A stretch of DNA of 64,000 nucleotides from Xylocopa sonorina (lineage: Eukaryota; Arthropoda; Insecta; Hymenoptera; Apidae): contig NW_027490118.1 in the NCBI RefSeq assembly GCF_050948175.1, positions 496,001 through 560,000 on the forward strand. The letters are read 5' to 3'. Shown here piece after piece: positions 29,454 through 42,300 of this stretch. The position numbers and the translations under genes were made by a program. Positions within the stretch are counted from its first letter, which is position 1, and each line of letters opens with the position of its first letter. The notes below the pieces were generated by a model. That model made no database searches. It was not told where the DNA came from and saw only the letters and a list, made by a program, of their open reading frames with translations.

Positions 29454-31775
29454 CTTCAGGAATTACTTCAGGGGATTACTTCAGGAATCACACCGATAGA
29501 GGGAAATAAAAATAAGAAGAAAAGGCAAGATAATGGAATGGATACAGAAGAAGAGCGTAGAGATGAAGGGGAACAATGGACCCAAGTAGAAAGAAGAAGA
29601 AGAAAACCTGCAGAATATTGACAAGAAATGGAAAAGGAGAAGGAAACCTTTGCGGGAGCGGTAGCCAGAAAGAAACCGGGAAATCTAAAAAAAATCGGAA
29701 AGAGGAACAGAAGTGAGGCAATGATAATCAAAGTGAAAGAAGGAAAATCATACGAGGAAGCATATAGAGATGTACTGAAAAGAGCGAGAAAAGATTTAGA
29801 AGTGAACAAGATGAGGAAGTCTAGAACAGGCGATATAATACTAGAATTTAACAGAAAAGCAGGAATAAAGGGCAAGATTAAAGAAATAAAAGGAACCTTA
29901 GAGAAAGAATTCGAAGTTAAGCACATGAGTGCGAACATAACGATAGAAGTAAAAGAAATAGACCCATTGGTGACGAAAGAGGAAATGAGAAATGACATAA
30001 AACGAACGCTGAACAAAATAGAAGGCAATGACAGCAGTATAAATATTAAACTACTGAAACAGACGTGGAGAGGAAACCAAGTCGCGATAGTCGATCTTGG
30101 GCAAGAATACATAAAAGAGTTGGAAAAAGTAAAGCGATTGAGAATAGGACTAACGTCCTGCACCTATAAAGTACTACCAAGGATAGAGAGATGCTACAAA
30201 TGCCACAAACTGGGGCATATTGGCAGAAATTGCGCAGAAATTAAAGATAACAAAGAAATTTGCAAAAGATGTGCGTCCCACAGCCATACTATGATTGGAT
30301 GCATTGCGGAAAAACCAAAATGTATCATTTGCAGTGAGGCAGGAAAGGAAGATCCATACACTAGGCATGTTACCGGGGCCTATAATTGTCCGATCTACAA
30401 GAAGGCACTGACTGAGAAATACGAAAAACGAGTATGGAGCTGAAGATCCTTCAAATCAATTTAAACAGATGCCGTATCGCACAAGAAATCATGCAACAAA
30501 CAGCTATGATACTAGGAGCAGACGCGGTGATAATATCTGAGCCGCACAAGATAGAAGACTACTGGTTGCAAGACGAGACCGGCGACGCTGCTATATGGAT
30601 CACAGGAATCAACGGTAAATGTTTCACATATAGCACTGTACATTCCGCACCAGGAATTGTGCAGGTAATGATCGAAGATAAAAAAAAATAATAAGCTGAT
30701 ACTTCTCACCAAACAGGATCAAGAAATAATTCGATGCCTACATGACGATGCTAGAAGATAATAATAAAAAGGGGCTAATAACGAACAAAATCATAATCGC
30801 GGGTGATTTTAATGCAAAATCAGTAATTTGGGGAAGCAAAAAGAACAACAGATGAGGAGAAAATGACCTAATTGCGACAAATCCGAAAGGAGGCTTTACA
30901 TATTTTAAAAACTTTAACAAATCAAAAATTGACATAATGCTAGTAGGCGGAAGCATATATGACAAATTACGAAAAGCAGAGGTTCTGGAGACATTTTCAG
31001 CATCAGACCACCTATATGTGCTACATACTTTCCAAAATATTAACGATAAGCGTAACGAAGGATTTGTAAGCCTTTATGGAAAGAGAGCGAAGTGGGAAAA
31101 CACGGATAAACGGTATGAAGAAGAAATCGGAAAACTAAATTTAAGAACGAAAAGCGAAGATGTATGGATCGAAAGATACGATAACGTAATTAATAAGGTA
31201 GCACAAAGGGTATACCCATTAAAAAAAACGCTATAAAGGAAATAAAGTAGCCAAGTATTGGTGGAATGATGATATTGCAAAGAAAATAAAAGAATCCAAA
31301 TAAGAAGAAAATTGGTGAGAAGTAAAAGGAAAAACGAGCAAATAAATAAAGGATTGCAAGAAGCGTTAAAAATGAAGAAAAAAGAGCTCAAGAAATTAAT
31401 AAAAACCAGCAAAGCTAACTGCCTTGTAAACTATATTCAAACACTTGACAACGACCCGTGGGGGAAACCCTATAAGAACTTAATTAACAAAATAAAAGGT
31501 AATAGCAATAATTATGGAGAAATTCAGAATGAGGAGATTAAACAAATAATCAAGACACTATTTATTACTAACGATCCGGAACGATACCCGAGAATTGAAA
31601 TAAAAGACGCAAATATAATTGATGACGCGATTGAGAAATTCAGCGCGGAAGAAATTAGGAAAACTGCAAAAGAGATAAATTTTAACAAAGCGCCCGGAGT
31701 AGACGGAATTCCACAGATGTTTACGAAATGGCTAGTCGACAGCAAAATAGATAATCTGCAACAAGTATGTGTTAA
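29454..31775 (+). mobile_element. R1-clade-like LINE, copy C1, truncated at the 3' side
   Basis: ORF1 (zinc-knuckle gag) and ORF2 (endonuclease, start of RT) are present in order, with a 10-nt ORF overlap. Similarity stops in the early RT region near 31775, so RT motifs A-C, the 3' UTR and the tail are missing. Loss of the 3' rather than the 5' end is unusual for a LINE and points to a later deletion or rearrangement. A second, more decayed copy lies at about 43600-44645. Confidence 0.85.
29538..30443 (+). pseudogene. LINE C1 ORF1 (gag-like, three CCHC knuckles)
   Basis: I place the start at ATG 29538 (MDTEEERRDEGEQWTQ). One in-frame TGA at 29619 interrupts it, after which the frame is open from 29628 to 30443. 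Highly basic. The middle region carries TVKEIDPLV-like gag sequence and the C-terminus three knuckles: CYKCHKLGHIGRNC, CKRCASHSHTMIGC, and CIICSEAG...HVTGAYNC. In LINEs such a protein binds element RNA and forms the ribonucleoprotein. Its last 10 nt overlap the ORF2 start. Apart from the TGA it is intact. Confidence 0.85.
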
Positions 31776-31839
31776 TCGAATAAGTTGCTTTACCATAGAA
31801 TTAAAGAATCTGAGGATTACAAATCTGAGCACTACATAA
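30434..31839 (+). pseudogene. LINE C1 ORF2 (endonuclease, RT start only)
   Basis: Begins MELKILQINLNRCRIAQEIM at 30434, overlapping ORF1. Endonuclease blocks: ADAVIISEPHK, IIIAGDFNAKSVIWGS, KIDIMLVGG, FSASDHLYV (SDH). Stops occur after an eight-A run near 30680 and at 30854, with a frameshift near 31235. The RT N-terminal block INFNKAPGVDGIPQMFTKWL near 31675 is the last recognisable piece, after which the reading becomes non-homologous. APE-type endonuclease, so target-primed retrotransposition is the expected mechanism. Confidence 0.82.
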
Positions 31840-32189
31840 CAAAAGTGCATTACATATACAATGTTATATGTAATAAAAGATGAATATCAAATAGATCATG
31901 CATAAGTTGAATCCACAGTGCAGACATAGAGATACAGGAAAAGCAGAAATTGTAAACAATTTGCAAATTATAAAATATATATATAACAATTAACAAAATT
32001 AAAAAAAGGGGGAGTGAGAATCCATCTCCTCTTGACGATGATAAGAAACAAGTTTGCCACATGCACTACAATATCCCAAACAAGCAGCGATTGACACGCC
32101 AGTGATAACGGGTGGAACGAATTCCGTGGCAGAACTGTGCTAAGACAGTGCTCCTACTCAGCTCTCGTAACGGCATACTCTTAATACTG
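31840..32189. other. Non-coding AT-rich sequence
   Basis: Nothing recognisable to about 32090; then more GC-rich sequence that may belong to the left arm of the fold-back element. Confidence 0.4.
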
Positions 32190-33085
32190 TGGCGACACTT
32201 GTATCACGGCACTATTAAAGCACCGCCATATAGCACACGGGCTACACGGCCATGGCAATGACACTATCAGCTCACCATAGCTACACGCGTGGTAGTGGTG
32301 TAGGCCGTCATTTACTAATGGGGAAGCTGTTTCCATATAAATTATAAGCGAATATGAAAAATGATTAAACCAAGCAATTTATTTATTTTGATTCCAAAAT
32401 AGATACACCGGCACGAAACAAAGCTGTAAGAACTCGATTTTATTATTTTTTATAAACTAGCTCGATACGGCGATTTTTTCGATAAAGTCGTTAATTACTT
32501 TATCATAAAAATATATACATTTACTTTATATATATATTTTTCAATTCATCGTTACAAATTCATGCAATTGAGGGTTATATTAAATACGATGACAGTATGT
32601 TATTTAAGAAATTACAGAAGGCGAAGTTAGGGACACAACAGCATGAATTTTTATTTTATAAGTAATATTTTATTTTATAAGTAATCTTATTTTATAAATA
32701 ATATTTTTAGTTTATGACGGGTTGAAAGAAATATATATGACTTTCTTAATAACTATAAATATAGGAAAACAACTATCTAAACATCTATCATTACTCATAT
32801 ATTGAACATCTACTGACATCTAATGGTTTTAATTTGCATGAAAGCACAGGTTCCCCATTACCAAATGTGACCCTACGTCATTGCTGAGAAGATTCATGAA
32901 TGGGGCGATGACACGCGTGTCACGATGGTGCTGGTGCTGCGCGATTCATACGTGTTACGCTTGTCTAGAATGTGCTGGTAACACGTTCTGGCATATTAGC
33001 TAACGAATCCGGTCACAGATGGCTACGGATCAGCTGACACTCCTCGGAAGTGGCAATATAGTGCCGATATGGTGTCGCCACCATC
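32190..33085. mobile_element. Candidate fold-back / long-TIR non-autonomous element
   Basis: The left block (about 32190-32340) and right block (about 32845-33085) are similar in inverted orientation. TGTGGCGACAC...CGGCACTAT on the left matches the reverse complement of ATAGTGCCG...GTGTCGCCACC on the right. CGTCATTTACTAATGGGGAAGCTG near the inner edge matches the reverse complement of GTTCCCCATTACCAAATGTG. The middle (~500 bp) is AT-rich without an ORF. No clean target duplication was found. The right end lies next to the breakpoint of inverted duplication 1 (~33115). Confidence 0.6.
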
Positions 33086-33119
33086 TTGCCGTTTGTGATC
33101 TGGGATGCTTTTTAGAGCA

Positions 33120-36100
33120 TTATTCGGAATTGAATTTGAACACACAGCTACTTAATCGCGAATTTGTATGTATATAATTATACATGACTGCATAAAAACA
33201 ATATCACACACTTTTATAATTAATGCGATATAAGAATATAAAACGAAGAACTATCCACTCGTATCAGCAGTAAAAACAGTGTTTGGTATGCTAGGTTCGT
33301 TGTAAAATACAATGAAGCAGTTACTATATCAAATGACAGCACGTAATACATTACTGACAGTATAATGATATGAATATCAAGAAAAACATATTTATTTGTT
33401 AGATGTTTATAAATTCAAATTTAAAAGTCCAAGTCACATTATATAAATTATTGTTTAACAAGGTGATTTAATGTTGTTTCAAATAGGCGTGAAGTACTAG
33501 CTGGTGTTTCTGTCATTGTAATTTCATTTCTGCTGGATACAGTAAAAACACATTGGCAATCTAAGCAAGGTATCGTTAGATCTGGTGGATTTTCCAAATC
33601 TTAGAAAGGGATGATGCCAGTAGCAGTTGATTCAGCGCCAGGTGATAAATATATATAACAAGCAAAGCAACGTAAACTGATTTAAAGTGTTCACGATTAT
33701 ATAAATTAAGCTATTACACTTTTATAATCCATGTAGCGTTTCTGTCCTTTGTAACTTACAAAGAGTCTTAAGAATGTAACGCAATGTAAAGAAGTTTTGA
33801 AACGAAGAAAGCAGGCCTTAATCCGAGATAAAGGAACCTTGGATCTTGGGGTCGACACATTGGAGGAAAAATGCTTCGTACCAGAATCGAAACTATGTAA
33901 CCTATTAAGTGGTATTTCTGCAACTGCTACCACACATACACATGCGTGCGCACGCGCACGCACACGCATATGCATACGCACACACACACGCATACGCATA
34001 CGCATACGCATACGCACACGCACACGCACATATGAGATCCATCAGGATTAAAGATTCTGTGTATGTATTGAAAGATGCGTACAATAAGAAAGGATTATTA
34101 CATGGCTCAATTGTAGAATTCCACTTGTAATTGATAATTAGATTATAAACTTCTATATGCTTTTATCAGAAATTTAAATACGACAAAATTGCAACACGCA
34201 GGATTATAATTATCTCTTTGCGATCTCATTTCATTTTGGCAGTTATACTTATATATAAGCATCCATCTAAGCTTAAAGATTAATAATCTTCAAAATATAA
34301 AATAATTATGAATCTTTAGACTTTCTGCTGGCGTTGGCCTAATTTACCATTTGCGGAACTTGTGAAGCAGCTAGAACTATAATAGCAATGTGCTTTATAT
34401 CTTTGCTCATTGTTTTCAAAGAAAATATAAAATATGAATAACTATGTTCAATTCATCATAAATGTACGAGTAAAGTTGAATCTGCACAAATAAATATTGA
34501 GAAACGTAACTTATTTAATTTTTATCATTTAACATTACAAAATATATTACGGAAATATTTAAAAATATACTTTACTTTAGTTTTTTTTAATATTTTAAAT
34601 ATTTTATATTTAACATATTAAACTTTTACAAAAAGTAGCAAAATTTCTAAAAGTAAGAATAATTTTTTCTTAATTAGTTAATATGTCGGTTTTTTTTAAG
34701 AAGATAGTATTTCAGCTTACAGTTTTGTTAACAAACTCACTGTTTAAATTAGTTTCGATAACAATTAATATTTGCATGATCTTTTCCCCCAATTTATCTG
34801 TACAACTTGTTCCTTCTTTTCAATTGTCATATATAATTATTCAAATCTATTTGTTCCAAATTCTCCTCTAGGAAGAAATGAGGCATTAATTTATCATATC
34901 AATTTATTTATCATATCATATTTATATGCCAAAAAGAAATTTATTTGTTTATCAAAATATAAATTATACATTCGTATATTAATTGTAACCCTTTATTTAA
35001 TTATTCACACCTGGATGACACGCATAATGGGTAAAATCAAACATTTCTTTAGTTTTTTAATATTTCCTTATCGATTAGAAGCTGATTAGTAACAGATTTA
35101 CTGTCTTTGCAAAATAAAAGCGTACACTGCATCTCTCATTATTTCCAGCTTCCGACTATAATTTTGTGATTCAGAACCAGGTAGCATCTGTATCGCAGTC
35201 ATATGTATACCTAAAACAACGCGTGCGTAACGCAATCTTAAAGTGAGAGATTTATTTTTCTTAACAATGAAATTAGAAATATATATAATTTCCTGCAGTC
35301 TTGGACAAGACTGCATTCATAGCAATACCATCATTTTCGTATTCATCGGCCCTTCCAAGAGAACACATTAACGTTCCAAACTTAGATATTATATAAGGGA
35401 CACGAGTTTGAAACCATATTTGTTTAATTTTTATACTTAGTGGTGGGCTGATATTTACTATATGAGGATTTGTGACTTTCTTTAATTATGGTAAGCATAC
35501 CTTGAACCTGAAAATGAGTATAGTGTCATGTTAGTGAATTTTATTTCGACAAATAAAACAGAACTTTTATACTAACACTGGAAATGTTCCTCTAGAATTG
35601 ATGTTATTCACAAGATCATAATTTTTCATACCTATGGATTCTATGACTGGTAAAGTAATAGCGTTATTAACCTTTTCAGCACTGAGTTGTGTGGCAAATG
35701 GTTTTGTGAGAACCCATATGTGGCGTTCGTTGTTGTCAGACCGGTGCAGTCATCTCTGTGAAAACTGCTCAAGCTGTTCGCAATTCTGTGTCAGCAGTGA
35801 TTGAAGAGATGGCGAAACGAGTTAATATATGTCTACGGATGGGTGTTCCCATTAAGAATAACTTGTAACCTACGGATGGATGGTGCTGCTGGCGGTCGGT
35901 TACTCACAATCGACCGACGGCTGAGGCTGCTTGTGCTTAATAATCCATAAATTATCGACGACTGGTGTTACCAACAACCGATACCGCATGCTTTCACGTA
36001 CAGCTGGTGCAACCAATAGTAGGTAACTCAAGACTTATCAACGACTGGTGTTGCCTGTGTTTGATAACTTACGATATATAGACAGTAGGTGATGCCTGCG

Positions 36101-36368
36101 GTCGATAACTCATGATATAATGACGGCTTGTATTGCCAATAGTCGGTAATTCAAGAACTATCGACGCATAGTATTGCCAGCTATCGGTATTCCATATCTT
36201 ACGTGGGTTAACTTAATCTAGCATCATGTAAACTTAATTTAAACCAAGCTAACCTCAGTTACACATAATCTGACTTAACCTACCTTCACTCAAATCTAAC
36301 CCAACCTAACACAAGCTAACCTTGCCTCTCTTAAACATAAACTAACCAAGCCTACGCTTCCTTAAACC
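33120..36368 (-). repeat. Right arm of inverted duplication 1, proximal part
   Basis: Reverse complement of about 500-3665. Contains the counterpart microsatellite (33938-34032) and the inverted 41-bp array (about 35935-36190), then CCTAA-like sequence up to 36368 where LINE A2 begins. ORFs here are short and not preserved between arms. Confidence 0.85.
33938..34032 (+). repeat. ACACGCAT-type microsatellite
   Basis: (CACGCG/CATACG)n simple repeat, counterpart of 2640-2695. The Arg/Met/His-rich ORFs crossing it are artefacts of the repeat. Confidence 0.9.
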
Positions 36369-37099
36369 TTTTTTTTGTAACGTGATAAATCCTCATGGAT
36401 CCCCGAAGCTGGGGAACTCCGGGTGTATGCCGGACCATTACCGGCTAAACCCTACGCTGACCGTCCTCGGCGCTGCTAGAAGGGGACCGGGAACTATTTG
36501 GCGAACACGTCCGGCCCCCCCCCCCCCTCGGGCGCCGGGGTCGACTGTGCTGACTTAGAAGACCCCTTCCCGGAGGGGAGTATGGTCGTCGTGACACACT
36601 CCACCGTCAGAGGAATGAATGATGGAAGGGACACACAACCATCACTTCCGTCCCGGGGAACGCGTGCAATGGTCGATACGTTTCCCCCAACGTGCCGACC
36701 GCACCCACCGGACAACACCTGTGCAGATACGCGGGGCATGACCGCCAAAGGTGGTCCACCCCGCACGGGTGTCGTCCACGCCTCGGGCCAGGCGTGACCC
36801 GGATGGACTGGGAGCCCCGGATGCTTCAGACCCGACAAACGCCAAGTCGTCATCCCTGCGGTGTAATCGCCGCCATCGTGGCCCTTAGATGCGGCAGAGG
36901 TGGCGAAGTCCTACCCCCCGAAGGGTTCTAAGGAGTGACTCCCACGCTAAGGCGGAAGCCTCCCCCCCCCCCCCCCCCTCGTGGGGCGGAACAGGGCAAA
37001 CGTATAGAACGCCGACCGCGTAGGCGACGTCGAGTAGGTCGGGATTGCTCGCTAAAACAGTCGGCGGCCTCCTTCGCGACCATGACCCCCCTGGCAAAT

Positions 37100-39900
37100 G
37101 GAGTCCATGGCCTGGCAGACACTCTAGCGACCAATCATCTCAGACAGGATGCTCGGCAACGAGAGGTCCCTACCTGCCTCCGCCGCTAATGCCCAACGCG
37201 GCAACCCCCAAACAGGACACTCCGGGAGAGTGTCGCGAGCCGAGTCCTCCGCGGCGCCACAATGGTGGCACCGCGCGTTCGCATCGTGTCCGATTCGACA
37301 CAGGTACCAACCGGAACATTCATGGTCGGTCAGCACCTGCGTGGTTCGGAGCATAAGTTGTCCGGTGTTGCGTCCTATCTATTATCTAAGATGGGCTGGA
37401 TCGCCCGGAGGGTCCAGTGTTCGCTGCGACGGGACAGCTCGTCCCGCCACCTTGACAGGGTGTACCGCCAGGCCTGGAGCCTAAGCTCGTCCCGACTTGT
37501 CATCTCCCCTGGCAAGCTGGAGATCTGACCAAGACGAAGACGCCAATAAAGAGAGGTGGAAGTCCCGTCAGGGTGGTGGCCGCCTCAAAGGACACCATAT
37601 GGCCGCGCGTCCTTACTCGTTTCGGAAAAGCGTGATACTTTTCCGACTTGCCATCAGTGCATCGGCTCATACAGGGGCACCATACAGTGCCACGCTTTTT
37701 ATAACGCCACAATAGAGGCGGCACACCTGCTCGCCCGGACCGCCAAGGTTGGACATGATGTGACTCAAATGTGTTGTGAGTTTGCCCAACCTGACGGCCA
37801 GACGAGTGAAATGTGGGATGAAGCTCCAAGAGCTCTCCAGGTAGACACCAAGATATTTTATGTCCTTGGCTACCTGGACACAGGGCCGGAGCGCCCCTCC
37901 TACAAAGGCGGAAACAGACGATTTCCATCTTTTGAAGGGACAACTCCAACCCCAAGCCCCGAATCCGCGAGGCGATGGCCGCAAGGGTGATATCCGCTCG
38001 ACGAATGGTTCTCCCCAAGTCAAAGTAGGGGGTCCAAAACGGACCCCTGGGGTACTCCACGGTTTATTTCACGCCTTACAAGCTCATTACAGCCTGCGTA
38101 AACGATGGCCCTGTCCTGAGGTAATCTCCGGCTACCATTCGCAGATAAAGAGACACTTCGTGACTTTCGAGTGCCCCGCTGATGGCCGCCCACGAGAGGG
38201 TGTTGAAGGCATTCTGGATGTCCAGTGAAACTGCCAAAGCAACCCACCCTCCCCCGGGGATGTGGCCGAGTTCGAGAATTCGAGCACTTGACGCCCGAGA
38301 TTGCGAGAATGGTCGAATGTCCATCTCGGAAGCCAAACTGGCACTTGGCCAGGTCGGTAGAATTCTAAGACAGATACTGGACAAGGTGACGCTGAATAAT
38401 GCGCTCAAAGAGCTTACCGACCTCGTCCAACAACACGATAGTCCTGTAAGTGGAAGGTGTAGAATCATCTTCGTTTGAAGGCAGACTGTGAACAGCCTGC
38501 ACACACGGGGACCAAGGACACTGAGTGGCAAGACTCAGGCGTGGCCGGGAATTCTGTCAGGTCCGGGGCCGGTGTTCCGCACTCCCATGCGTCTTACGGT
38601 GCCGGCTAGCTCCTCCTCGGACACCTCCAACTCCTGTGATCATACCACGTAGACGTTGGATTGAGCTGGCGCCAACACTTCCCTAGACGGAAACAAAGTG
38701 CCGACGACCCGGTCCAGGTGTGGAGGCTCCATCGTCTTCTTGAGTGAAGGCGCCCATGGTTGTAACTTGCGCATTACTATTTTGCAGGAGTGCCCCTATG
38801 GATCCTCATGGAGCTTGAAGAGGAGTTCGTCTCAGGCCTGAGCCTTGGCACTCCTGATGGCCAGCTGAAGCTGTTTTGTGTGTTCACGATAATCAGCGTA
38901 CAGCTGTATCGTTCTCCCTACGTTGTTGTTACGTCGACGCCTTGCCCTGGTGTACTGGCGCCAAGCGGTATCACAATCAGTGTGGAGCCGCTGTATGTTG
39001 TCGCTCCACAAGTACACCGGGCGGCGAGGCGATTTAGGTCGAACACGTGGCATCGCCACGTCGCAGACGGATGACATTACGTCCGAGAACCAATCCGCCT
39101 CCGCATTGATATTCACTGGCCCAGCCGAAATGCCCAGCCAGGCCACTGCGAGAACGGCCGCCATCAGAGCGTCCTTATCCATGCCCTTCAGGGCCCACCT
39201 CCATTGGTGGTGGGCTGATGGGCGGATCGGGGGAGGTGTGGAGACCTCTATGCGAATGTACGCATGATCTGAGAGAGTTTCCACGTCGTCGACTCTCCAA
39301 CCCGACACATGGCGCGCGGCCAATATCTTTGCGAAAGAAAGATCCACAATACTTTCGTCCTGGTACCGCACGTACATGCTGGCCGAGCCCCGGTTTAACA
39401 ACTTGAGTTGCAAAATGCGTGAGCATTGAAGTCCCCGAGGACGAACACTGGACGAGCTGCGTGCGCGGAAACGATGTTCTGCTGCTCGTCCAGTAGAATG
39501 TCAAAGCGACTGAGGGGCCAGCTCGGTGGCGCATAAACGCCCACCACAAGACAGTCAGCCAAGTCGACTGCCACGATTCCGTGGCCGCGTGCAACAGGCG
39601 CGATCGGCCAGAACCGCGACGAGACCGACTAGGCGATCACTACGGACTCGGCCAAGTCACCAGCCCAGGATGGGCGCTGGAGAACTCGGTACGGTTCCGC
39701 GACTACCATCAACTCAACCATGTCACCGCAAAGACCCAGAATCATTAGGTCCTGTGGCAATCCGTCCGGCGATGGTATTGTTGATCTGGCCGCGGGTAGG
39801 CAGGAACGATATGCCGTGTACTACACGAGATCGGGTGTAGTTGCCCGCTCAACCTCACCTCGCCTCAACCGATGGCTGGAATATCCCACTGTGGTGGGTG
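37100..39900 (-). pseudogene. LINE A2 ORF2 (endonuclease-RT, YADD deleted)
   Basis: Endonuclease: GDFNAHA near 39405-39430 in broken frame, then LLNRGSASMYVR, ESIVDLSFAKILAARHVSGWRV, ETLSDHAYIRIEV (38832-39413). RT: AVSLDIQNAFNTLSW (motif A) and GVPQGSVLDPLL (motif B, about 38020-38065). Straight after motif B the sequence jumps to FDLGRTIRRADITLAAIASRIR; compared with A1, ~115 nt spanning the CYADD box are deleted near 38020-38030. The C-terminal CHHCGAAEDSARDTLPEC knuckle is at about 37250. The key catalytic residues are absent, so this copy cannot reverse-transcribe. Confidence 0.88.
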
Positions 39901-40088
39901 ATGCCGATGCACCACCACCTTGATGGACACAGGTGACTTGTTTCTTGTTTCCCCCTGTCAATCCTCCCTTCTTCTGCGTGCCGGCGACGGCTGCGCTCCT
40001 TGCTGTTACGGCGGGTCTTAGGTAGGAAACAAGACTTGCCCCCCGTTCGAAGGTCCGCGGACCGCCCTACCTCCTTGCAGTCGAAGCT

Positions 40089-42300
40089 TCACGGCGCGGC
40101 CGCGTAACAAAGGTCCGCCTGGTGGACGGACTCGCCGCACCTGTAGCGCAGGTGCGACTGGTCCACTTGTGCAGTGCACCACTGCTGGACATGCCCAAGA
40201 GCCGAGCAGTAGTAACAGTGCTCCGTGCGGGCTTTCAATGTCACTACACGGGCGTCACACCACCCCAACCGGATACGGCCGGCAGTGACTCCTTTCTTGG
40301 CCACCGCCAAGAGGCTCTGCCCCCAAAGGGTGCCGAGTCCTCTAGATTTAGCCGGTCTTCATCTCCTCCCCCGCCACTCTCCGGTGCCGGCAATAGCCTC
40401 AGCCACTTCACTTGAGGTGACCGACTCGTCCAGGTTAAGCACGTGGAGATCCACCTCCTTGCTCGGCCTGGAGACGGTGACGCCTTCGCCGGCCAAAGCC
40501 TCGCGCAACTTTTCAGCCAAGGTTACCGCCTTGGCATCTTTCTCCGGACCGGCAATTTCAAGAAAGAGCCCGCTGGTCCGTGCCTTCTTGGGGCGGACAC
40601 TTTTTACTCCAACGTCGGCCAGCTTCACCCTCTGTCTGACAGCAGTCATACTCGTACCTATACGTGGACCTGTTGTCAGGCTGGAGGGTCAGCGCTACTG
40701 CCGCTGTACGCAGCAGGCAACCCAGTTTCGATCTATCTTCCGCGTTCTTATCTTTCTGGGCTTTGAGCGGTGGAGCAGGGGCCGATTGGACCTTCTGGGC
40801 TGCCCTTGCGGCCTTTCTTCCTACCACCTGGGCCCATGTACCCTCCTTTGCAGCACCAGATGAAGTTGATGGGGCTTGTGCCACTGTAGCCAAGCGCTTC
40901 ATTTCCTGGTGCGCCATCGCCAGCCGTCTTGATGTCCCAGATGGACAGTTTTGACTTCAGAAGATGATGGGACAGTGCTCGGCTGCTTGGCTTTCGAAGG
41001 CACAACTCTCTTTCCTTTCTTCTTCTTGTCCTGCTTCTTCGTCATTGTGTTGTATTCGGTGGCATGTGTCACCAGACCACTCGAGGGCATAGCGTCCATC
41101 TTCTTTGCAGGAAGATTCTCCCTACGGTTCTTCTTCATTTTGGTGTTGATGAGGTCCGCTACCTAATCAAGTAGTGCAGACCCTGTCTCCTACTCGGATG
41201 TCGAGACACCATTGCGTGGGGATAGAGTCCCCACTTCCTTCAAGGGCGAGGCTGGTGATAGCCTCGCGTGGCTCGCGATCTCTAGGTCCGCCATCATTAT
41301 TGCTGGCGGGCCTGGAGATCACCTCTGCAATGCACTGCGTCTGCCTTGCAGGCGCTTACTTTCTGACTGCAAGGCCTCTAACTGATCCTTCAGCAGAGCA
41401 ATGTTTTCATCCGGCGGTGGTGCAGCTGGACATTTGACCCTCTGTGCCAATTCGAGGGTGGCAGCCCTCAAGTAGCTGGCACCAACCTTTAGATCCCTCT
41501 GGATGGTGCACTTGAGGTCTCTCGATTTGGCCGCAGCCAATTCGATCTTATTGGCCTCCTCCAGGGCCCAAACTCCGAGAGCCTCCAGGGACTTACTCCT
41601 TGCCTCTAGAAGGAAGGCGTCCATTTCCGACAAATGCGATGTCAACTTTCCCTGTGGTGGCGAGATGCCTGTGCCATGGTGGATTTCCAGCCGGAAATCC
41701 GTCATCTCCGCCTCACGTTGCGCCTGATCGTAGGCCCTCTTTGCCCCAGCGAAGCCGACATACTTCCCTATCATTTGGGATCTCACAGGCTTTTTCGATT
41801 TCGGGCAGGGACGCTGCACTGAAAAGGTGGATCGCACCGATACCACAGACGTATCAAAATCGTAGGAGGCACATCCCGATTCTTCAACGGCGCCCTTCTC
41901 CAGTGCACTACGCACCCTGTCCGAGACTATAGCTGGCCTCGAACCACCGGGCATTCGGACCTTACTAGTCCGCATCTTATCGTCGTTAACACCCCTATTC
42001 CCAGGTTTTTTAAAGGTTGAAGAATTCTCCATATTGTACCCACGAGCGTGATCGGAAAGTAGGTCACCCCTGGCAGAGCCGACATACCAGGGGAAGGCTT
42101 GTACTCCCGGAAGGCGCCAGTATCCCCGGGGTTGATCGCTAGAGACCGGTGCACCTACCGGCCACGTCCAACCGCGAGGACTGGGCGTGCTCCATCGCTG
42201 CATACCGCATCTTGAGGTTAGGGACCTTTTTATAGAGATTTATCACCTCGCTGACCGGCCAATTACGGCTAACCTCCGCTCCGGCGACAGATGGCCACCG
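40089..42300 (-). pseudogene. LINE A2 ORF1 (gag-like)
   Basis: Read in several frames. 41319-42203 (294 codons) holds a basic N-terminal region followed by a Glu/Leu/Lys-rich segment (SEMDAFLLEARSKSLEAL ... IALLKDQLEALQSESKRLQ) that looks like a coiled coil. 40359-40917 continues with KSVRPKKARTSGLFLEIAG and AVTLAEKLREAL. The C-terminus at 40089-40310 has zinc knuckles CYYCSALGHVQQWC and a damaged second one (RYRCGESVHQADLC). Order and motifs match R1-clade ORF1. It would coat element RNA. Confidence 0.82.

Noticed and set aside
29468..30163. 231-codon minus-strand ORF rich in Phe, Ser and Leu resembling a membrane protein
   Set aside because: Exact antisense of LINE C1 ORF1, whose Lys/Glu-rich, A-rich sense strand gives Phe/Ser/Leu codons in reverse.
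33706..34130. Arg/Met/Val-rich and His/Ala-rich ORFs
   Set aside because: Generated by the ACACGCAT-type microsatellite.
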